Shown here in pieces: positions 1 through 13,594 of a DNA stretch of 64,000 nucleotides. The stretch's first letter is position 1; each line of letters opens with the position of its first letter. The stretch covers positions 124,001 to 188,000 of the forward strand of contig JAGYLB010000126.1 in assembly GCA_018401055.1 (NCBI GenBank), in the 5' to 3' direction. The position numbers and the translations under genes are program-made. The notes under the pieces were generated by a model. That model was not told the origin of the DNA. It made no database searches and saw nothing but the letters and a program-made list of their open reading frames with translations. The stretch is from Roseicyclus sp. (lineage in GTDB: Bacteria; Pseudomonadota; Alphaproteobacteria; Rhodobacterales; Rhodobacteraceae).

Positions 1-1
1 C

Positions 2-1718
2 CCCGAGCAATTGACGCTGCGCGGCTTCCTGACCGCCTTCCTCGACTTCCGGGAAGAAGTCGTGGCGCGGCGCACGGCGTTCGAGCTACGCAAGGCACGC
101 GACCGGGCTCACGTGCTGTGCGGTCTTGCCGTGGCGGTGTCGAATGTCGACGAGGTGGTGCGCACCATCCGTGCCTCGGCCGATGCCAGTGAGGCGCGCG
201 AAAAGCTGATGACCCGGCGCTGGCCCGCCGAAGAAATCCTGCCCTTCATCAAGCTGATCGACGACCCGACGCACACCGCCAACGAGGACGGCACCTACAA
301 CCTGTCCGAGGTGCAGGCCCGCGCGATCCTCGATCTGCGGCTGCAACGCCTGACCCAATTGGGCGTCAAGGAGGTCACCGACGAACTGCAGGAGCTTGCA
401 GGCAAGATCAAGGATTACCTCGAGATCCTCGGATCGCGCGACCGGATCCTTGCGATCATCTCTGCCGAACTGGCGCGAGATCCGCGACCTCTTCGCCGTT
501 CCCCGCCGCACCGAGATCACCGATTGGTCCGGCGACATGGACGACGAGGACCTGATCGAGCGTGAGGACATGGTCGTCACCATCACCCAAGGCGGCTACA
601 TCAAGCGCACCGCGCTGACCGATTTCCGCGCGCAAAAGCGCGGAGGCAAGGGAGTGGCGGGCGGCGCGCTTAAGGATGACGACGTGGTGACGTCGCTCTT
701 TGTCGCCAACACCCACACACCGCTTCTGGTCTTCACTACCAGCGGCATGGTCTACAAGCTCAAGACCTGGCGCCTGCCCTTGGGCAGCCGGTCATCGCGC
801 GGCAAGGCCATCGTCAACATCTTGCCGATCGAGCCCGGCACCGGCATCGCCGCCGTCATGCCCGTCGACCGGGACGAGGCGCATTGGGACGAGTTGCAGA
901 TCTTCTTCGCCACCTCGGATGGCGACGTGCGGCGCAACGCGCTGTCGGATTTCACCAATGTCATGCGAAACGGCAAGATCGCCATGAAGCTGCCCGAGGA
1001 GGGCAATGTCAGCCTTGTGAACGCGCGCATCTGTTCCGAGGACGACGACATCATGCTGGTCACGGCGCTCGGCCGCGCGATCCGCTTCCCGGTGACCGAG
1101 GTGCGGGTGTTCAAGGGCCGCGATTCGACCGGTGTGCGCGGCATCCGTCTGGCGGACGGCGACCGCGTTGTGTCAATGGCCGTGATCCGCCATTTCGAGG
1201 CAGAGGCGATGGAACGCGCCGCCTATCTCAAGCAACGCCGCCTGATGGCGGGCGCGCTGGAGGAAGAAATCGAGGCCGACGAGGATGAGGACGCCGTGGC
1301 CGAGGGGCAGTTGTCGACAGACCGCTACGCCGAGATGTCGGCGGCCGAGGATCTGATCCTGACGATCACTTCCAGCGGATCGGGCAAACTGTCTTCGTCG
1401 CACGACTATCCCGTGCGCGGACGCGGCGGCCAGGGCGTGATGGCGATGGACAAGGCGATGCGCGGCGGCGCGCTGGTGGCGAGCTTCCCGGTCGAGATGA
1501 GCGACCAGATCATGCTGGCGACCTCCACCGGCCAGTCGATCCGCGTACCGGTCGAAGGCATCTCGTTCCGCTCGCGCAGCGCGGGCGGGGTGAAGGTGTT
1601 CAACACCGCCAAGGGCGAAGAAGTCGTCAGCGTCGCCTGGATAGCAGACCAGGGCGAAACCGAGGGCGAAAGCGGCGCCGAGGCATCCGGCCCAGACACG
1701 ACACCGGACGAGGCGTAA
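2..1718 (+). CDS. gyrA: DNA gyrase subunit A, 3' part (frameshifted)
   Basis: This is the C-terminal part of the GyrA subunit of DNA gyrase, which cuts and rejoins DNA during negative supercoiling. The 5' end lies outside the window. The first residues (LTAFLDFREEVV) match the region after the catalytic domain, followed by the coiled coil (ILDLRLQRLT) and then the beta-pinwheel domain with repeated glycine-rich blades. A GyrA-box-like segment RGGKGV is seen near base 640. The frame changes near base 476, where one extra base splits the expected ELAEIRDLF. Removing it gives a continuous protein. The acidic tail after about base 1620 is usual for the family. A small membrane-protein gene starts 1 base after the stop. 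Confidence 0.95.
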
Positions 1719-1719
1719 G

Positions 1720-1947
1720 ATGTGGCAGAATGCACAGATCATTCTGCCCCTCATCCTCTTTGGCGGCGCGATCATCGTCTTGGGCAGCTGGGTCCAGTCT
1801 CGCAGCTATCGCGGCTACCTCGAACGGGTGGCAGCCGAAAACGCCAAGCTCGTGGAAAGCCAGCGCCAGACCCAGGCCCTGCTGGAAAAGCAGACGGCCG
1901 TGCTGGACCGCATCGCCGTGGCGTTGGAAAGCCGCCGCGCGCCCTGA
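1720..1947 (+). CDS. Small membrane-anchored coiled-coil protein
   Basis: This predicts a 75-residue protein with one N-terminal membrane segment (roughly residues 7-24, IILPLILFGGAIIVLGSW). A charged stretch rich in Glu, Gln, Lys and Leu follows (residues 35-70) and looks like a short coiled coil. There is no cleavage site, so it is probably anchored in the inner membrane with the coil exposed. It starts 1 base after the gyrA stop and is probably co-transcribed with it. I do not recognise a named family and assign no function. Confidence 0.7.
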   Translation: MWQNAQIILPLILFGGAIIVLGSWVQSRSYRGYLERVAAENAKLVESQRQTQALLEKQTAVLDRIAVALESRRAP

Positions 1948-1994
1948 CTGCGGGGACCCTTTCCTCTCGCGCCGAAAGATCCTAGATCTCGACC

Positions 1995-3347
1995 ATGACC
2001 CAGACACTCACCATCATCGGCGGCGGCATGGCCGGGTCGGAGGCCGCATGGCAAGCGGCAGAGGCCGGCATCGCCGTGACGCTGCACGAAATGCGCCCCG
2101 CGGTCGGCACCTTTGCCCATCGCACCGGGTCGCTTGCGGAAATGGTCTGTTCCAATTCCTTCCGGTCAGACGACCATGAACAAAACGCTGTGGGCCTGCT
2201 GCATTGGGAAATGCGCGCGGCCGGGTCGCTGATCATGGAGATGGCCCATGCCCATCGCCTGCCCGCCGGTGGCGCGCTGGCCGTGGATCGCGACCCCTTT
2301 GCCGAAGCGGTGACCGCCAAACTGCGCGCGCATCCCAAAATCACCATCGCCCCGGGCGAGATCACGGCGCTGCCTGACGGGCCAGCAATCATCGCGACCG
2401 GCCCGCTCACCTCGGGGGCTCTGGCGCAGGCCATCGCGGCGGAGACCGGGCAGGACAGTCTCGCCTTTTTCGACGCCATAGCCCCCATCGTCTATGCCGA
2501 CACCATCGACATGTCGGTCGCTTGGGAACAGTCGCGCTACGACAAGGGCGAGACCGAGGCGGAGCAAAAGGCCTACATCAACTGTCCGATGACACGCGAG
2601 CAATACGACGCCTTCATCGACGCGCTGCTGGAGGCCGACAAGACCGAGTTCCACGAGGGCGAAACCGCCGGCTATTTCGACGGCTGCCTGCCGATAGAGG
2701 TGATGGCCGAACGCGGCCGCGAGACGCCGCGCCATGGACCGATGAAGCCGGTGGGGCTCACCAATCCGCATGACCCGACCGTCAAGCCATGGGCGGTAGT
2801 CCAGCTGCGCCGCGACAATGCACTGGGCACACTCTACAACATCGTTGGCTTCCAGACGAAGATGAAGTACGGGGCTCAAACATCTGTTTTCAAGATGATT
2901 CCGGGGCTGCACGACGCCAGTTTCGCCCGCCTTGGCGGCATCCACCGCAACACCTTCATCAACTCGCCCACGCTCCTCGACGATCAGATGCGCCTGCGCA
3001 CACGACCCAACATCCGCTTCGCAGGCCAGATCACCGGGGTCGAGGGCTATGTGGAATCCGCCGCCATGGGCCTTCTCGCGGGACGGCTTGCCGCCGCAGA
3101 ATTGCGCGGGGAAACGCTTGCCACCGTGCCGCAAGTCACCGCCATGGGCGCGCTCGTGCACCACATCACCGGCGGGGCCGAGGCCAAGACATTCCAGCCG
3201 ATGAACGTCAACTTCGGCCTCTTTCCCCCGGTCGAGGGGCTGAAGGCCGGGCGCCGCGGCCGCAAGGATCGCTACAAGGCCTATACCGACCGCGCCAAGG
3301 CCGCCTGGCAGGAGTGGCTGGGCACGACGCGGGCCGATGCGGCCTGA
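1995..3347 (+). CDS. trmFO: Methylenetetrahydrofolate--tRNA-(uracil-5-)-methyltransferase TrmFO
   Basis: TrmFO makes 5-methyluridine at position 54 of the tRNA T-loop, using methylenetetrahydrofolate and FAD. The 450-residue protein is full length for the family. It opens with a Rossmann FAD-binding motif ([12 protein letters not shown]), and family hallmarks include the CSNSFRSDD segment near residue 52 and NVNFGLFPP near the C-terminus. The frame is unbroken. It lies 47 bases after the small membrane-protein gene, and an inverted repeat sits between it and gluQ. Confidence 0.96.
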   Translation: MTQTLTIIGGGMAGSEAAWQAAEAGIAVTLHEMRPAVGTFAHRTGSLAEMVCSNSFRSDDHEQNAVGLLHWEMRAAGSLIMEMAHAHRLPAGGALAVDRDPFAEAVTAKLRAHPKITIAPGEITALPDGPAIIATGPLTSGALAQAIAAETGQDSLAFFDAIAPIVYADTIDMSVAWEQSRYDKGETEAEQKAYINCPMTREQYDAFIDALLEADKTEFHEGETAGYFDGCLPIEVMAERGRETPRHGPMKPVGLTNPHDPTVKPWAVVQLRRDNALGTLYNIVGFQTKMKYGAQTSVFKMIPGLHDASFARLGGIHRNTFINSPTLLDDQMRLRTRPNIRFAGQITGVEGYVESAAMGLLAGRLAAAELRGETLATVPQVTAMGALVHHITGGAEAKTFQPMNVNFGLFPPVEGLKAGRRGRKDRYKAYTDRAKAAWQEWLGTTRADAA

Positions 3348-3351
3348 CCCT

Positions 3352-3375
3352 CATGTGACGCATAAAGATCACATG
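3352..3375 (+). promoter_or_regulatory. Inverted repeat between trmFO and gluQ
   Basis: CATGTGA and its exact reverse complement TCACATG are separated by 10 bases in the 45-base gap between trmFO and gluQ. No T-run follows, so it is a weak terminator candidate. The half-sites resemble TGTGA/TCACA of CRP-like sites, but the spacing is 10 instead of 6. It could be an operator or an RNA hairpin. Confidence 0.35.
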
Positions 3376-3392
3376 GCAAACTCTTGTTATAA

Positions 3393-4241
3393 ATGACTTT
3401 GATAACCCGGTTCGCGCCTTCGCCCACGGGCCCCCTGCATCTCGGCCATGCCTATTCGGCAATCCTCTCCCATGACATGGCGCGCGCTGAGGGCGGCGAT
3501 TTCCTGCTGCGGATCGAGGATATCGACCGCGACCGTGCACGACCGGAATGGGAACAGCGGATTTTCGAGGATCTCGCCTGGCTCGGCCTTGCCTGGGAGG
3601 CGCCGGTGCTGCGCCAATCAGACCGGCATGGCGTTTATGGCGCCGCCCTCGACACCCTGTGGGCGCGCGGCCTGCTCTATCCCTGTACCTGCACCCGCCG
3701 CGACATCGCCGAGGCGCTAACAGCTCCGCAAGAAGGCACGCACCCCGCCATCGGCCCCGATGGCCCGGTTTATCCCGGCACCTGCCGCGCCCGGCCCCGC
3801 AGCGGCCTGCGCCCCAACGACAGCCACTTGCGCCTTGATATCGGCGCGGCGCTTGGTCACCCCACTTTGTGCTTCACGGAAACCGGCCCAAGCCACGCCG
3901 GAACTATCGAGACAGGCTTGGAAACATACCGCACCGCCATCGGAGATGTGGTGCTGGCCCGCCGCGACATGGGCACATCCTACCACCTGTCGGTTGTTCT
4001 GGATGACGCCGCGCAAGGCATCACCCATGTCACCCGCGGCGAAGATCTGTTCGAGGCGACGCGCATCCATATTCTGCTGCAACGCCTGCTCGGCCTGCCG
4101 ACGCCGATCTACCACCATCACCGCCTGATCCGCGACGAGACCGGTAAGCGCCTGGCCAAGCGCGACGATGCCCGCTCCATCGCAACCTACCGTGCCGAAG
4201 GGGCTACGCCCGACGACATCCGCCGCAAGGTAGGGCTCTGA
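3393..4241 (+). CDS. gluQ: Glutamyl-Q tRNA(Asp) synthetase
   Basis: GluQ attaches glutamate to the queuosine base at position 34 of tRNA-Asp. The 282-residue protein is a truncated glutamyl-tRNA synthetase without an anticodon-binding domain. It has the HIGH-type motif HLGHAYSA near residue 18 and the KMSKS-type loop KRLAKR near residue 252. Cysteine pairs near residue 95 (PCTCTRR) match the zinc-binding site of this subfamily. No Shine-Dalgarno sequence precedes the ATG, but TATAAA sits directly upstream, so the message may be leaderless. This window also holds tgt (queuosine pathway) and tRNA-Asp genes. Confidence 0.93.
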   Translation: MTLITRFAPSPTGPLHLGHAYSAILSHDMARAEGGDFLLRIEDIDRDRARPEWEQRIFEDLAWLGLAWEAPVLRQSDRHGVYGAALDTLWARGLLYPCTCTRRDIAEALTAPQEGTHPAIGPDGPVYPGTCRARPRSGLRPNDSHLRLDIGAALGHPTLCFTETGPSHAGTIETGLETYRTAIGDVVLARRDMGTSYHLSVVLDDAAQGITHVTRGEDLFEATRIHILLQRLLGLPTPIYHHHRLIRDETGKRLAKRDDARSIATYRAEGATPDDIRRKVGL

Positions 4242-4251
4242 CAGGCTTCAT

Positions 4252-4267
4252 CTTTCCACAAATATGC
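4252..4267. repeat. Dispersed 3'-end motif, copy 1
   Basis: The 16-base motif CTTTCCACAAATATGC lies just after the gluQ stop, between convergent gluQ and hisI. A copy identical at 14 of 16 bases lies after the TRAP permease gene at 40635-40650. Confidence 0.4.
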
Positions 4268-4281
4268 CTTCGACCGGCCGC

Positions 4282-4641
4282 TTACTCGGGCGACACTAAT
4301 TCGGTTTCCTGCCCGTCCCGCACCGCAGTGTAGAAACACACCCGCCGGTTGGTATGGCAGGCGGGCCCGGTCTGACGCACCAGCGCCAACAGGCAATCGC
4401 GGTCGCAATCGAGACGCAGCTCCACCAGCTCCTGCACATGGCCCGAGCTTTCGCCCTTGACCCAAAACGCCCCGCGCGACCGGCTCCAATAGGTCACGCG
4501 CCCCGTCTCCAGCGTGCGCGCCACGGCCTCGGCAGTCATCCAGGCCAGCATCAGCACCTCGCCCGTCACGGCCTCCTGCGCAATGCAGGGGATCAGGCCG
4601 TTGGCGTCATAGCGTAGGGTCTTGGCATCGAACTCGACCAT
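4282..4641 (-). CDS. hisI: Phosphoribosyl-AMP cyclohydrolase
   Basis: HisI opens the purine ring of phosphoribosyl-AMP, the third step of histidine synthesis. The 119-residue protein is the usual single-domain form without a fused HisE. The metal-binding aspartates and cysteines are seen in DCDRDCLLALV and in GPACHTNRRVCFY near residues 77-102. It is intact, converges with gluQ and is divergent from the NifU-like gene, with 73 bases between their starts. Confidence 0.95.
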   Translation of the reverse strand: MVEFDAKTLRYDANGLIPCIAQEAVTGEVLMLAWMTAEAVARTLETGRVTYWSRSRGAFWVKGESSGHVQELVELRLDCDRDCLLALVRQTGPACHTNRRVCFYTAVRDGQETELVSPE

Positions 4642-4714
4642 GGGGATGGGGTTCCTCTTTGCAAAATCGCCTCACGCCGCTACCTATAGAAGCGCATCGA
4701 TTGAGGTGAAACCC

Positions 4715-5170
4715 ATGTCCGGCGACACTGACCTGATCAAGCTCTATTCGCAGCGCATTCTGGCGCTGGCGGCCGATATCCCGCATGCTGGCCGCCTCAA
4801 GGACCCACAAGTCAGCCTGCGCAAACGCGCGCCGCTTTGCGGCTCGACGGTGACGGTGGATCTCGACATGGCAGAGGGGCGCATCACCCGCTTCGGGCAG
4901 GATGTGAAGGCCTGCGCGCTGGGTCAGGCGGCCGCCGCCCTGATGGGGGCCGACATCCTCGGGCGCACCAAGGCCGAGGTTGAGGCCGCGCGTGACGCGC
5001 TGCGCGCGATGTTGCGCGATGGCGGGCCTGTCCCCGGCGCGCCGTTCCGGGGCTATGACGTGCTGGAACCGGCGCGCGACTATCGTAACCGCCACGCCTC
5101 GATCCTGCTGTCGCTCGAGGCGACCGCCGAAGCCATGGCCGAGGCCGAGCGCGCCACCGCCTGCGCCTGA
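4715..5170 (+). CDS. NifU/IscU-like iron-sulfur scaffold protein
   Basis: The product is a 151-residue protein of the NifU N-terminal (IscU/SufU-like) type, on which Fe-S clusters are assembled. Three candidate ligand cysteines are visible: PLCGSTV near residue 38, KACALGQ near residue 67, and a cysteine at the very C-terminus. The start at 4715 follows GAGGTGA with good spacing; an upstream in-frame start would overlap hisI. sufT-like and iscA-like genes lie 24 kb away. Confidence 0.8.
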   Translation: MSGDTDLIKLYSQRILALAADIPHAGRLKDPQVSLRKRAPLCGSTVTVDLDMAEGRITRFGQDVKACALGQAAAALMGADILGRTKAEVEAARDALRAMLRDGGPVPGAPFRGYDVLEPARDYRNRHASILLSLEATAEAMAEAERATACA

Positions 5171-5210
5171 GCAGGCTAAGCGAAAGAACGGCCTGCGTCT
5201 GAACAGGCCA

Positions 5211-5250
5211 AAAGAAAAAACCGCCGCACCTCCGGGCAGGAGGGCGGCGG
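5211..5250 (-). terminator. Rho-independent terminator, minus strand
   Basis: Read on the minus strand, a GC-rich stem (CCGCCGCCCTCC pairing with a near-perfect partner, one bulged base) is followed by TTTTTTCTTTT. It would end transcription of the small gene at 5375-5494 and fits a separate short transcript. Confidence 0.75.
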
Positions 5251-5374
5251 CAGTCAGCGTATCCATCGACAAGACCAGAGCCGCGGGAGGCAATCCGGGC
5301 TTTGGAAAGGGTGCAAGCGGGGACAGTCGCCGCACCCGATGGTCCTGTCGGACCGCAGGCAGAAACAGGAAATC

Positions 5375-5494
5375 TCAGACGAGGCCGGGCAAATGCAAAA
5401 GCCCGTAGGTGAAGATGGCCAGAGCCAAAACCCCGGCAGTGTCGCCCAGAAGCGTGTCGCCGTTGCGGGCCAGAAACTCGGTGATGCGGGTCAT
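5375..5494 (-). CDS. 39-residue single-pass membrane protein, probably SOS-regulated
   Basis: This short gene encodes MTRITEFLARNGDTLLGDTA followed by a hydrophobic segment (about residues 20-39) ending LLHLPGLV. The start at 5494 is set by AGAGGA about 8 bases upstream; an in-frame ATG at 5503 is too close to that site. The gene has its own leader after recG, a GTTC-N7-GTTC site 63-77 bases upstream and a strong terminator 125 bases downstream, so it looks like an independent small transcript. In alphaproteobacteria some small LexA-controlled membrane proteins block division (SidA of Caulobacter, 29 residues). A similar role is an inference from size, membrane segment and the LexA box, not from sequence similarity. 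Confidence 0.7.
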   Translation of the reverse strand: MTRITEFLARNGDTLLGDTAGVLALAIFTYGLLHLPGLV

Positions 5495-5556
5495 GGGCTG
5501 CATTCCTCTTGCCGTCGTGTTAACGCTTTGTTCTCATTTTCCCGACCTCAGGTCAA

Positions 5557-5571
5557 GAACTTTTTAAGAAC
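5557..5571 (-). promoter_or_regulatory. LexA (SOS) box, GTTC-N7-GTTC
   Basis: On the minus strand this reads GTTCTTAAAAAGTTC, an exact match to the GTTC-N7-GTTC direct repeat that LexA binds in Rhodobacter, Sinorhizobium and Caulobacter. A third GTTC lies 6 bases further upstream. TTGACC, a -35-like element, begins directly after the box. The site lies between the recG stop and the 39-residue protein gene and points at the latter. Confidence 0.7.
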
Positions 5572-5589
5572 ATACGCGAACAAAACGGG

Positions 5590-10678
<5,089 letters not shown>

Positions 10679-10728
10679 CAGGTCACTCCGAATCTCAATC
10701 TGGTCCACCTGAGCGTCCGTTGAAATGG

Positions 10729-10743
10729 TTAATTTCAAGTTAC
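10729..10743. promoter_or_regulatory. Candidate CtrA box upstream of ctrA
   Basis: TTAATTTCAAGTTAC fits TTAA-N7-TTAA at 7 of 8 defined positions. It lies 51-65 bases upstream of the ctrA start, between sciP and ctrA, as expected for autoregulation. Confidence 0.5.
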
Positions 10744-10791
10744 CCTTTTCGACAGGCTTTCGCACTCATTTTGAGAGTTCCCCGGATATCT

Positions 10792-11064
10792 TTAGCGAAA
10801 GCGTTGCAGCGCTGTCGCCTTGAGCGCCCGGATTCCATGGCGCGCGACCGCGCCGCGCCAGCTGTCAAGCTCCTCCACCGAAAGGCCCCATGTCTCCAGC
10901 GCCTCTTCAGCGCTAATCAGGCCAGCGTCGACGGCCTGCACCACGGCGGCTTTGCGGCTGGCGACCCAGCGCTGGGTCGCGGGTGCGGGAAGGTCGGCGC
11001 GTGTCATCGTGCGCCCGTCGGGCAGGGTCACCGCATGGGGCCCCGAAATGCGTCGGATGTACAT
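10792..11064 (-). CDS. sciP: SciP-like CtrA inhibitory protein (DUF1153)
   Basis: The product is a 90-residue DUF1153-family protein. In Caulobacter SciP binds CtrA and blocks its transcription activation. The conserved core is visible: LPDGRTMTRADLPAPATQRW, then a helix-turn-helix region (RKAAVVQAVDAGLISAEEAL) and the ending LSVEELDSWRGAVARHG. The start at 11064 matches the usual length; another in-frame ATG lies at 11094. It sits immediately upstream of ctrA, which supports the call, and is divergent from mnmA. Confidence 0.88.
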   Translation of the reverse strand: MYIRRISGPHAVTLPDGRTMTRADLPAPATQRWVASRKAAVVQAVDAGLISAEEALETWGLSVEELDSWRGAVARHGIRALKATALQRFR

Positions 11065-11213
11065 TGCTGGCCATCTCTCCTGTGATCGTGGCAAACGACA
11101 CCTGCGCAGGTCCAGCTTAATTCGAGGTAAGCGCGGCGCTTGTGGATAGGCGCGATTTTCCTATATTCCCCACGAAACTCCCTGCCCGCCTGCTCCGACC
11201 AAAGGACGCCGCC

Positions 11214-12356
11214 ATGGCCCTCGACCGGCCCGATACGCTCAATTCGCTGGGCTTTGCCAAGCCACCCGCGCAAACCCGCGTGGTGGTCGCCATGTCGGGT
11301 GGGGTCGATTCGTCGGTGGTCGCCGCCCAACTAGCCGAGGAAGGCTATGACGTCGTGGGTGTCACGCTGCAGCTTTACGACCATGGCGCGGCGCTGGCAA
11401 AAAAGGGCGCGTGCTGCGCGGGCCGCGACATCCATGATGCGCGGCGCGTGGCGGAAACCATGGGCTTTCCCCATTATGTCCTCGACTACGAGAACACATT
11501 CCGCGAGGCGGTGATCGACGAGTTCGCTGACAGCTATCTTGCGGGCGCGACCCCCGTGCCCTGCATCCGCTGCAACGAAAGGGTCAAGTTCAAGGATCTG
11601 CTGCAGACCGCCCGCGATTTGGACGCAGATTGCATGGCGACGGGCCATTACATCCAGCGCAAGATGGGCGCGCAGGGGGCGGAGCTGCATTGCGCAACGG
11701 ACGCCGCGCGCGACCAATCCTATTTCCTGTTCTCGACGACGCAAGACCAGCTCGACTTCCTCCGCTTTCCGCTGGGCCATCTGGCCTCCAAGGCCGAGAC
11801 GCGGGCGCTTGCGGCGAAATACGGCCTGCCCGTCGCCGACAAGCCCGACAGTCAGGACATCTGTTTCGTCCCCAACGGCGATTATGCCGCCGTGATCGAG
11901 AAACTGCGCCCCGGCGCTGCCGACCCCGGCGACATCGTGGATGCCGAGGGCAATGCTCTGGGCCAGCACCGCGGCGTGATCCACTACACCATCGGGCAGC
12001 GCCGCGGCCTCGGCATCGGGGGGCTGGCCGACCCGCTCTATGTCGTCAAGCTCGACCCCGACACGCGGCAGGTGGTCGTCGGCCCGAAAGACATGCTCTC
12101 GACCCGCACCGTGCCGCTCCGCGAGATCAACTGGCTGGGCGATGCGCCGCTCACCTCGCGCGCCGAATGGGAGGTGGAGGTCAAGATCCGCTCCACCCGC
12201 CCACCGCGCCCCGCGGTGATCCGCCCGCTGTCAGCGACCGAGGCCGAGGTGACGCTGCTCACCCCAGAGGAAGGCGTCAGCCCGGGGCAGGCTTGCGTCT
12301 TCTACGACACCGACGGCAGCCGGGTGCTGGGCGGCGGCTGGATCCACCGCGGCTGA
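11214..12356 (+). CDS. mnmA: tRNA-specific 2-thiouridylase MnmA
   Basis: MnmA puts sulfur on uridine 34 of tRNA-Lys, -Glu and -Gln. The 380-residue protein is full length and unbroken. The N-terminal ATP pyrophosphatase loop is [11 protein letters not shown], the first catalytic cysteine is in [14 protein letters not shown] and the second in [13 protein letters not shown]. The ATG at 11214 follows AAAGGA at 8 bases. It is transcribed away from sciP. Confidence 0.96.
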   Translation: MALDRPDTLNSLGFAKPPAQTRVVVAMSGGVDSSVVAAQLAEEGYDVVGVTLQLYDHGAALAKKGACCAGRDIHDARRVAETMGFPHYVLDYENTFREAVIDEFADSYLAGATPVPCIRCNERVKFKDLLQTARDLDADCMATGHYIQRKMGAQGAELHCATDAARDQSYFLFSTTQDQLDFLRFPLGHLASKAETRALAAKYGLPVADKPDSQDICFVPNGDYAAVIEKLRPGAADPGDIVDAEGNALGQHRGVIHYTIGQRRGLGIGGLADPLYVVKLDPDTRQVVVGPKDMLSTRTVPLREINWLGDAPLTSRAEWEVEVKIRSTRPPRPAVIRPLSATEAEVTLLTPEEGVSPGQACVFYDTDGSRVLGGGWIHRG

Positions 12357-12366
12357 GCCTTCGCCC

Positions 12367-13078
12367 TCACATGCCGCCGTTGAGCAGGTAGGACCGGAAG
12401 CGGATCACCTGATGGCTCAGCTGCAACTCGATCAGCCCGCGGTCGAGCCGCAGGACGGTGGTCTCCAACCCTCTCGCCCCTCCAGCCGGTAGCCCTCGGC
12501 GCCATAGATCGGCGCAGGGGCCGTGCCCTCGCCCCAAAGGCTGGCGTCGTCATCCTGCAGACCGAGGGGTAAACAGCGCAAAGACCGCCGCGCGCGCGGG
12601 GGCTTCGGGGATGATAGCGACACGGCGGGGTGTCATCCCGTGTGATCATGCAGGCCAGCCGCGCCAGCCCGGTCTCGGGCCAGGCCGCAAGATCGTCATT
12701 CGCGGGCTGGGTGGCGGCGAAGAGCGTAAAGACCTCGCGGTCCGAAAAGGCCGTCCCGCTCAGCCGGTCGCGGGTGGCAAGGCCATAGCGCGCGCAAGCC
12801 ACGATCCCGCCCGCCACGCTGCTGCCCGGCAAGGGCGCGCCGAACCGACCGGTCAGGGACCACAGGAAGGGATCGTCGCCCAACTGGGCCTCGGGCAGAT
12901 CCGCCCGGTCAAGGCTGACCGGCCCCAGCACCGCCTCGAGCCGCGCGACAAAGCCCACCCGGTCGCGCCAGGGCTCGGCCGCAAGGGCCAGCACCGCGCC
13001 GGGATCAAGCACCACCGGCGCCTCTTGGGCGGCGGCGGGTGTGACGAGACAGGCAAGGGCGAGGACAAGGCTGCGCAT
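12367..13078 (-). CDS. Secreted protein of unknown function (three frameshifts)
   Basis: The gene begins with a clear signal peptide (MRSLVLALACLVTPAAAQ) and reads on in one frame for about 140 residues (LDPGAVLALAAEPWRDRVGF...). Beyond base 12640 the coding potential jumps between frames: VAIIPEAPARAAVFALF, then DDDASLWGEGTAPAPIYGAE, then ETTVLRLDRGLIELQLSHQV, ending at the TGA at 12367. This needs breaks near 12630, 12560 and 12478. It may be a consensus-error victim or a genuine decaying gene. I do not recognise the family. Confidence 0.6.
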
Positions 13079-13140
13079 GGAACGGAGCCTAGCGCCGGGC
13101 ACGGACAGGTCCAGCGATGTCGACGAAGAGAGGGGGAAAG

Positions 13141-13216
13141 TGGCGCGGTTGACGGGGCTCGAACCCGCGACCCCGGCGTGACAGGCCGGTACTCTAACCA
13201 ACTGAGCTACAACCGC
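13141..13216 (-). tRNA. tRNA-Asp (anticodon GTC), copy 1
   Basis: The minus strand folds into a full cloverleaf: acceptor GCGGTTG/CAACCGC with discriminator G and encoded CCA, D-arm, anticodon loop CTGTCAC on a CCGGC/GCCGG stem, and T-loop TTCGAGC. The variable loop is one G shorter than in the second copy at 16399-16475, in a run of G. That may be a homopolymer error like those in nearby genes. Confidence 0.95.
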
Positions 13217-13586
13217 GCGTGGGGGCGGAGGTAGCCGAGGGGGCGGATGCGGTCAAGCACGAAACGGCAGGCCCTGCCCCCAACTTCGCGCTTGGCGCGG
13301 GCAGGCGGATGGCGGAGGATCGGGCGGAATTGGAGCGGAGGCAGGGATGGGCGCGGCAGAAGACGCCTACGCGGCGGCAGTGGAGGAGATCGCGCGGGTC
13401 AAGGCGGCGGGAGAAACGGAGCTTGACTTGAGCGGGGAGCGGTTTCGCGCGCTCGACCGGGTGCCGCCCGAGATCGGGGGCCTCACCGCGCTGCAGACGC
13501 TCTCGCTCAGCGGCACACAGGTCGCTGACATCACGCCCCTGTCAGGCCTAACAGCGCTGCAGACGCTCGGACTCAGCCGAACACAG

Positions 13587-13594
13587 GTCGTCGA
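13587..13594. repeat. IS target-site duplication, left copy
   Basis: GTCGTCGA directly precedes the left inverted repeat and is repeated exactly at 14928-14935. Eight bases is typical for IS256-family insertion. Confidence 0.9.

Noticed and set aside
3352..3375. CRP site between trmFO and gluQ
   Set aside because: The half-sites look right, but the 10-base spacing does not fit the 6-base CRP spacing.
12367..13078. Calling the secreted-protein gene a true pseudogene
   Set aside because: It has three breaks, but the break density matches that of essential genes nearby, so decay cannot be told from sequence error.
13219..13431. Reading frame overlapping the start of the LRR gene
   Set aside because: Its product is low-complexity Arg-rich sequence without family features, and it is out of frame with the clear LRR coding region.
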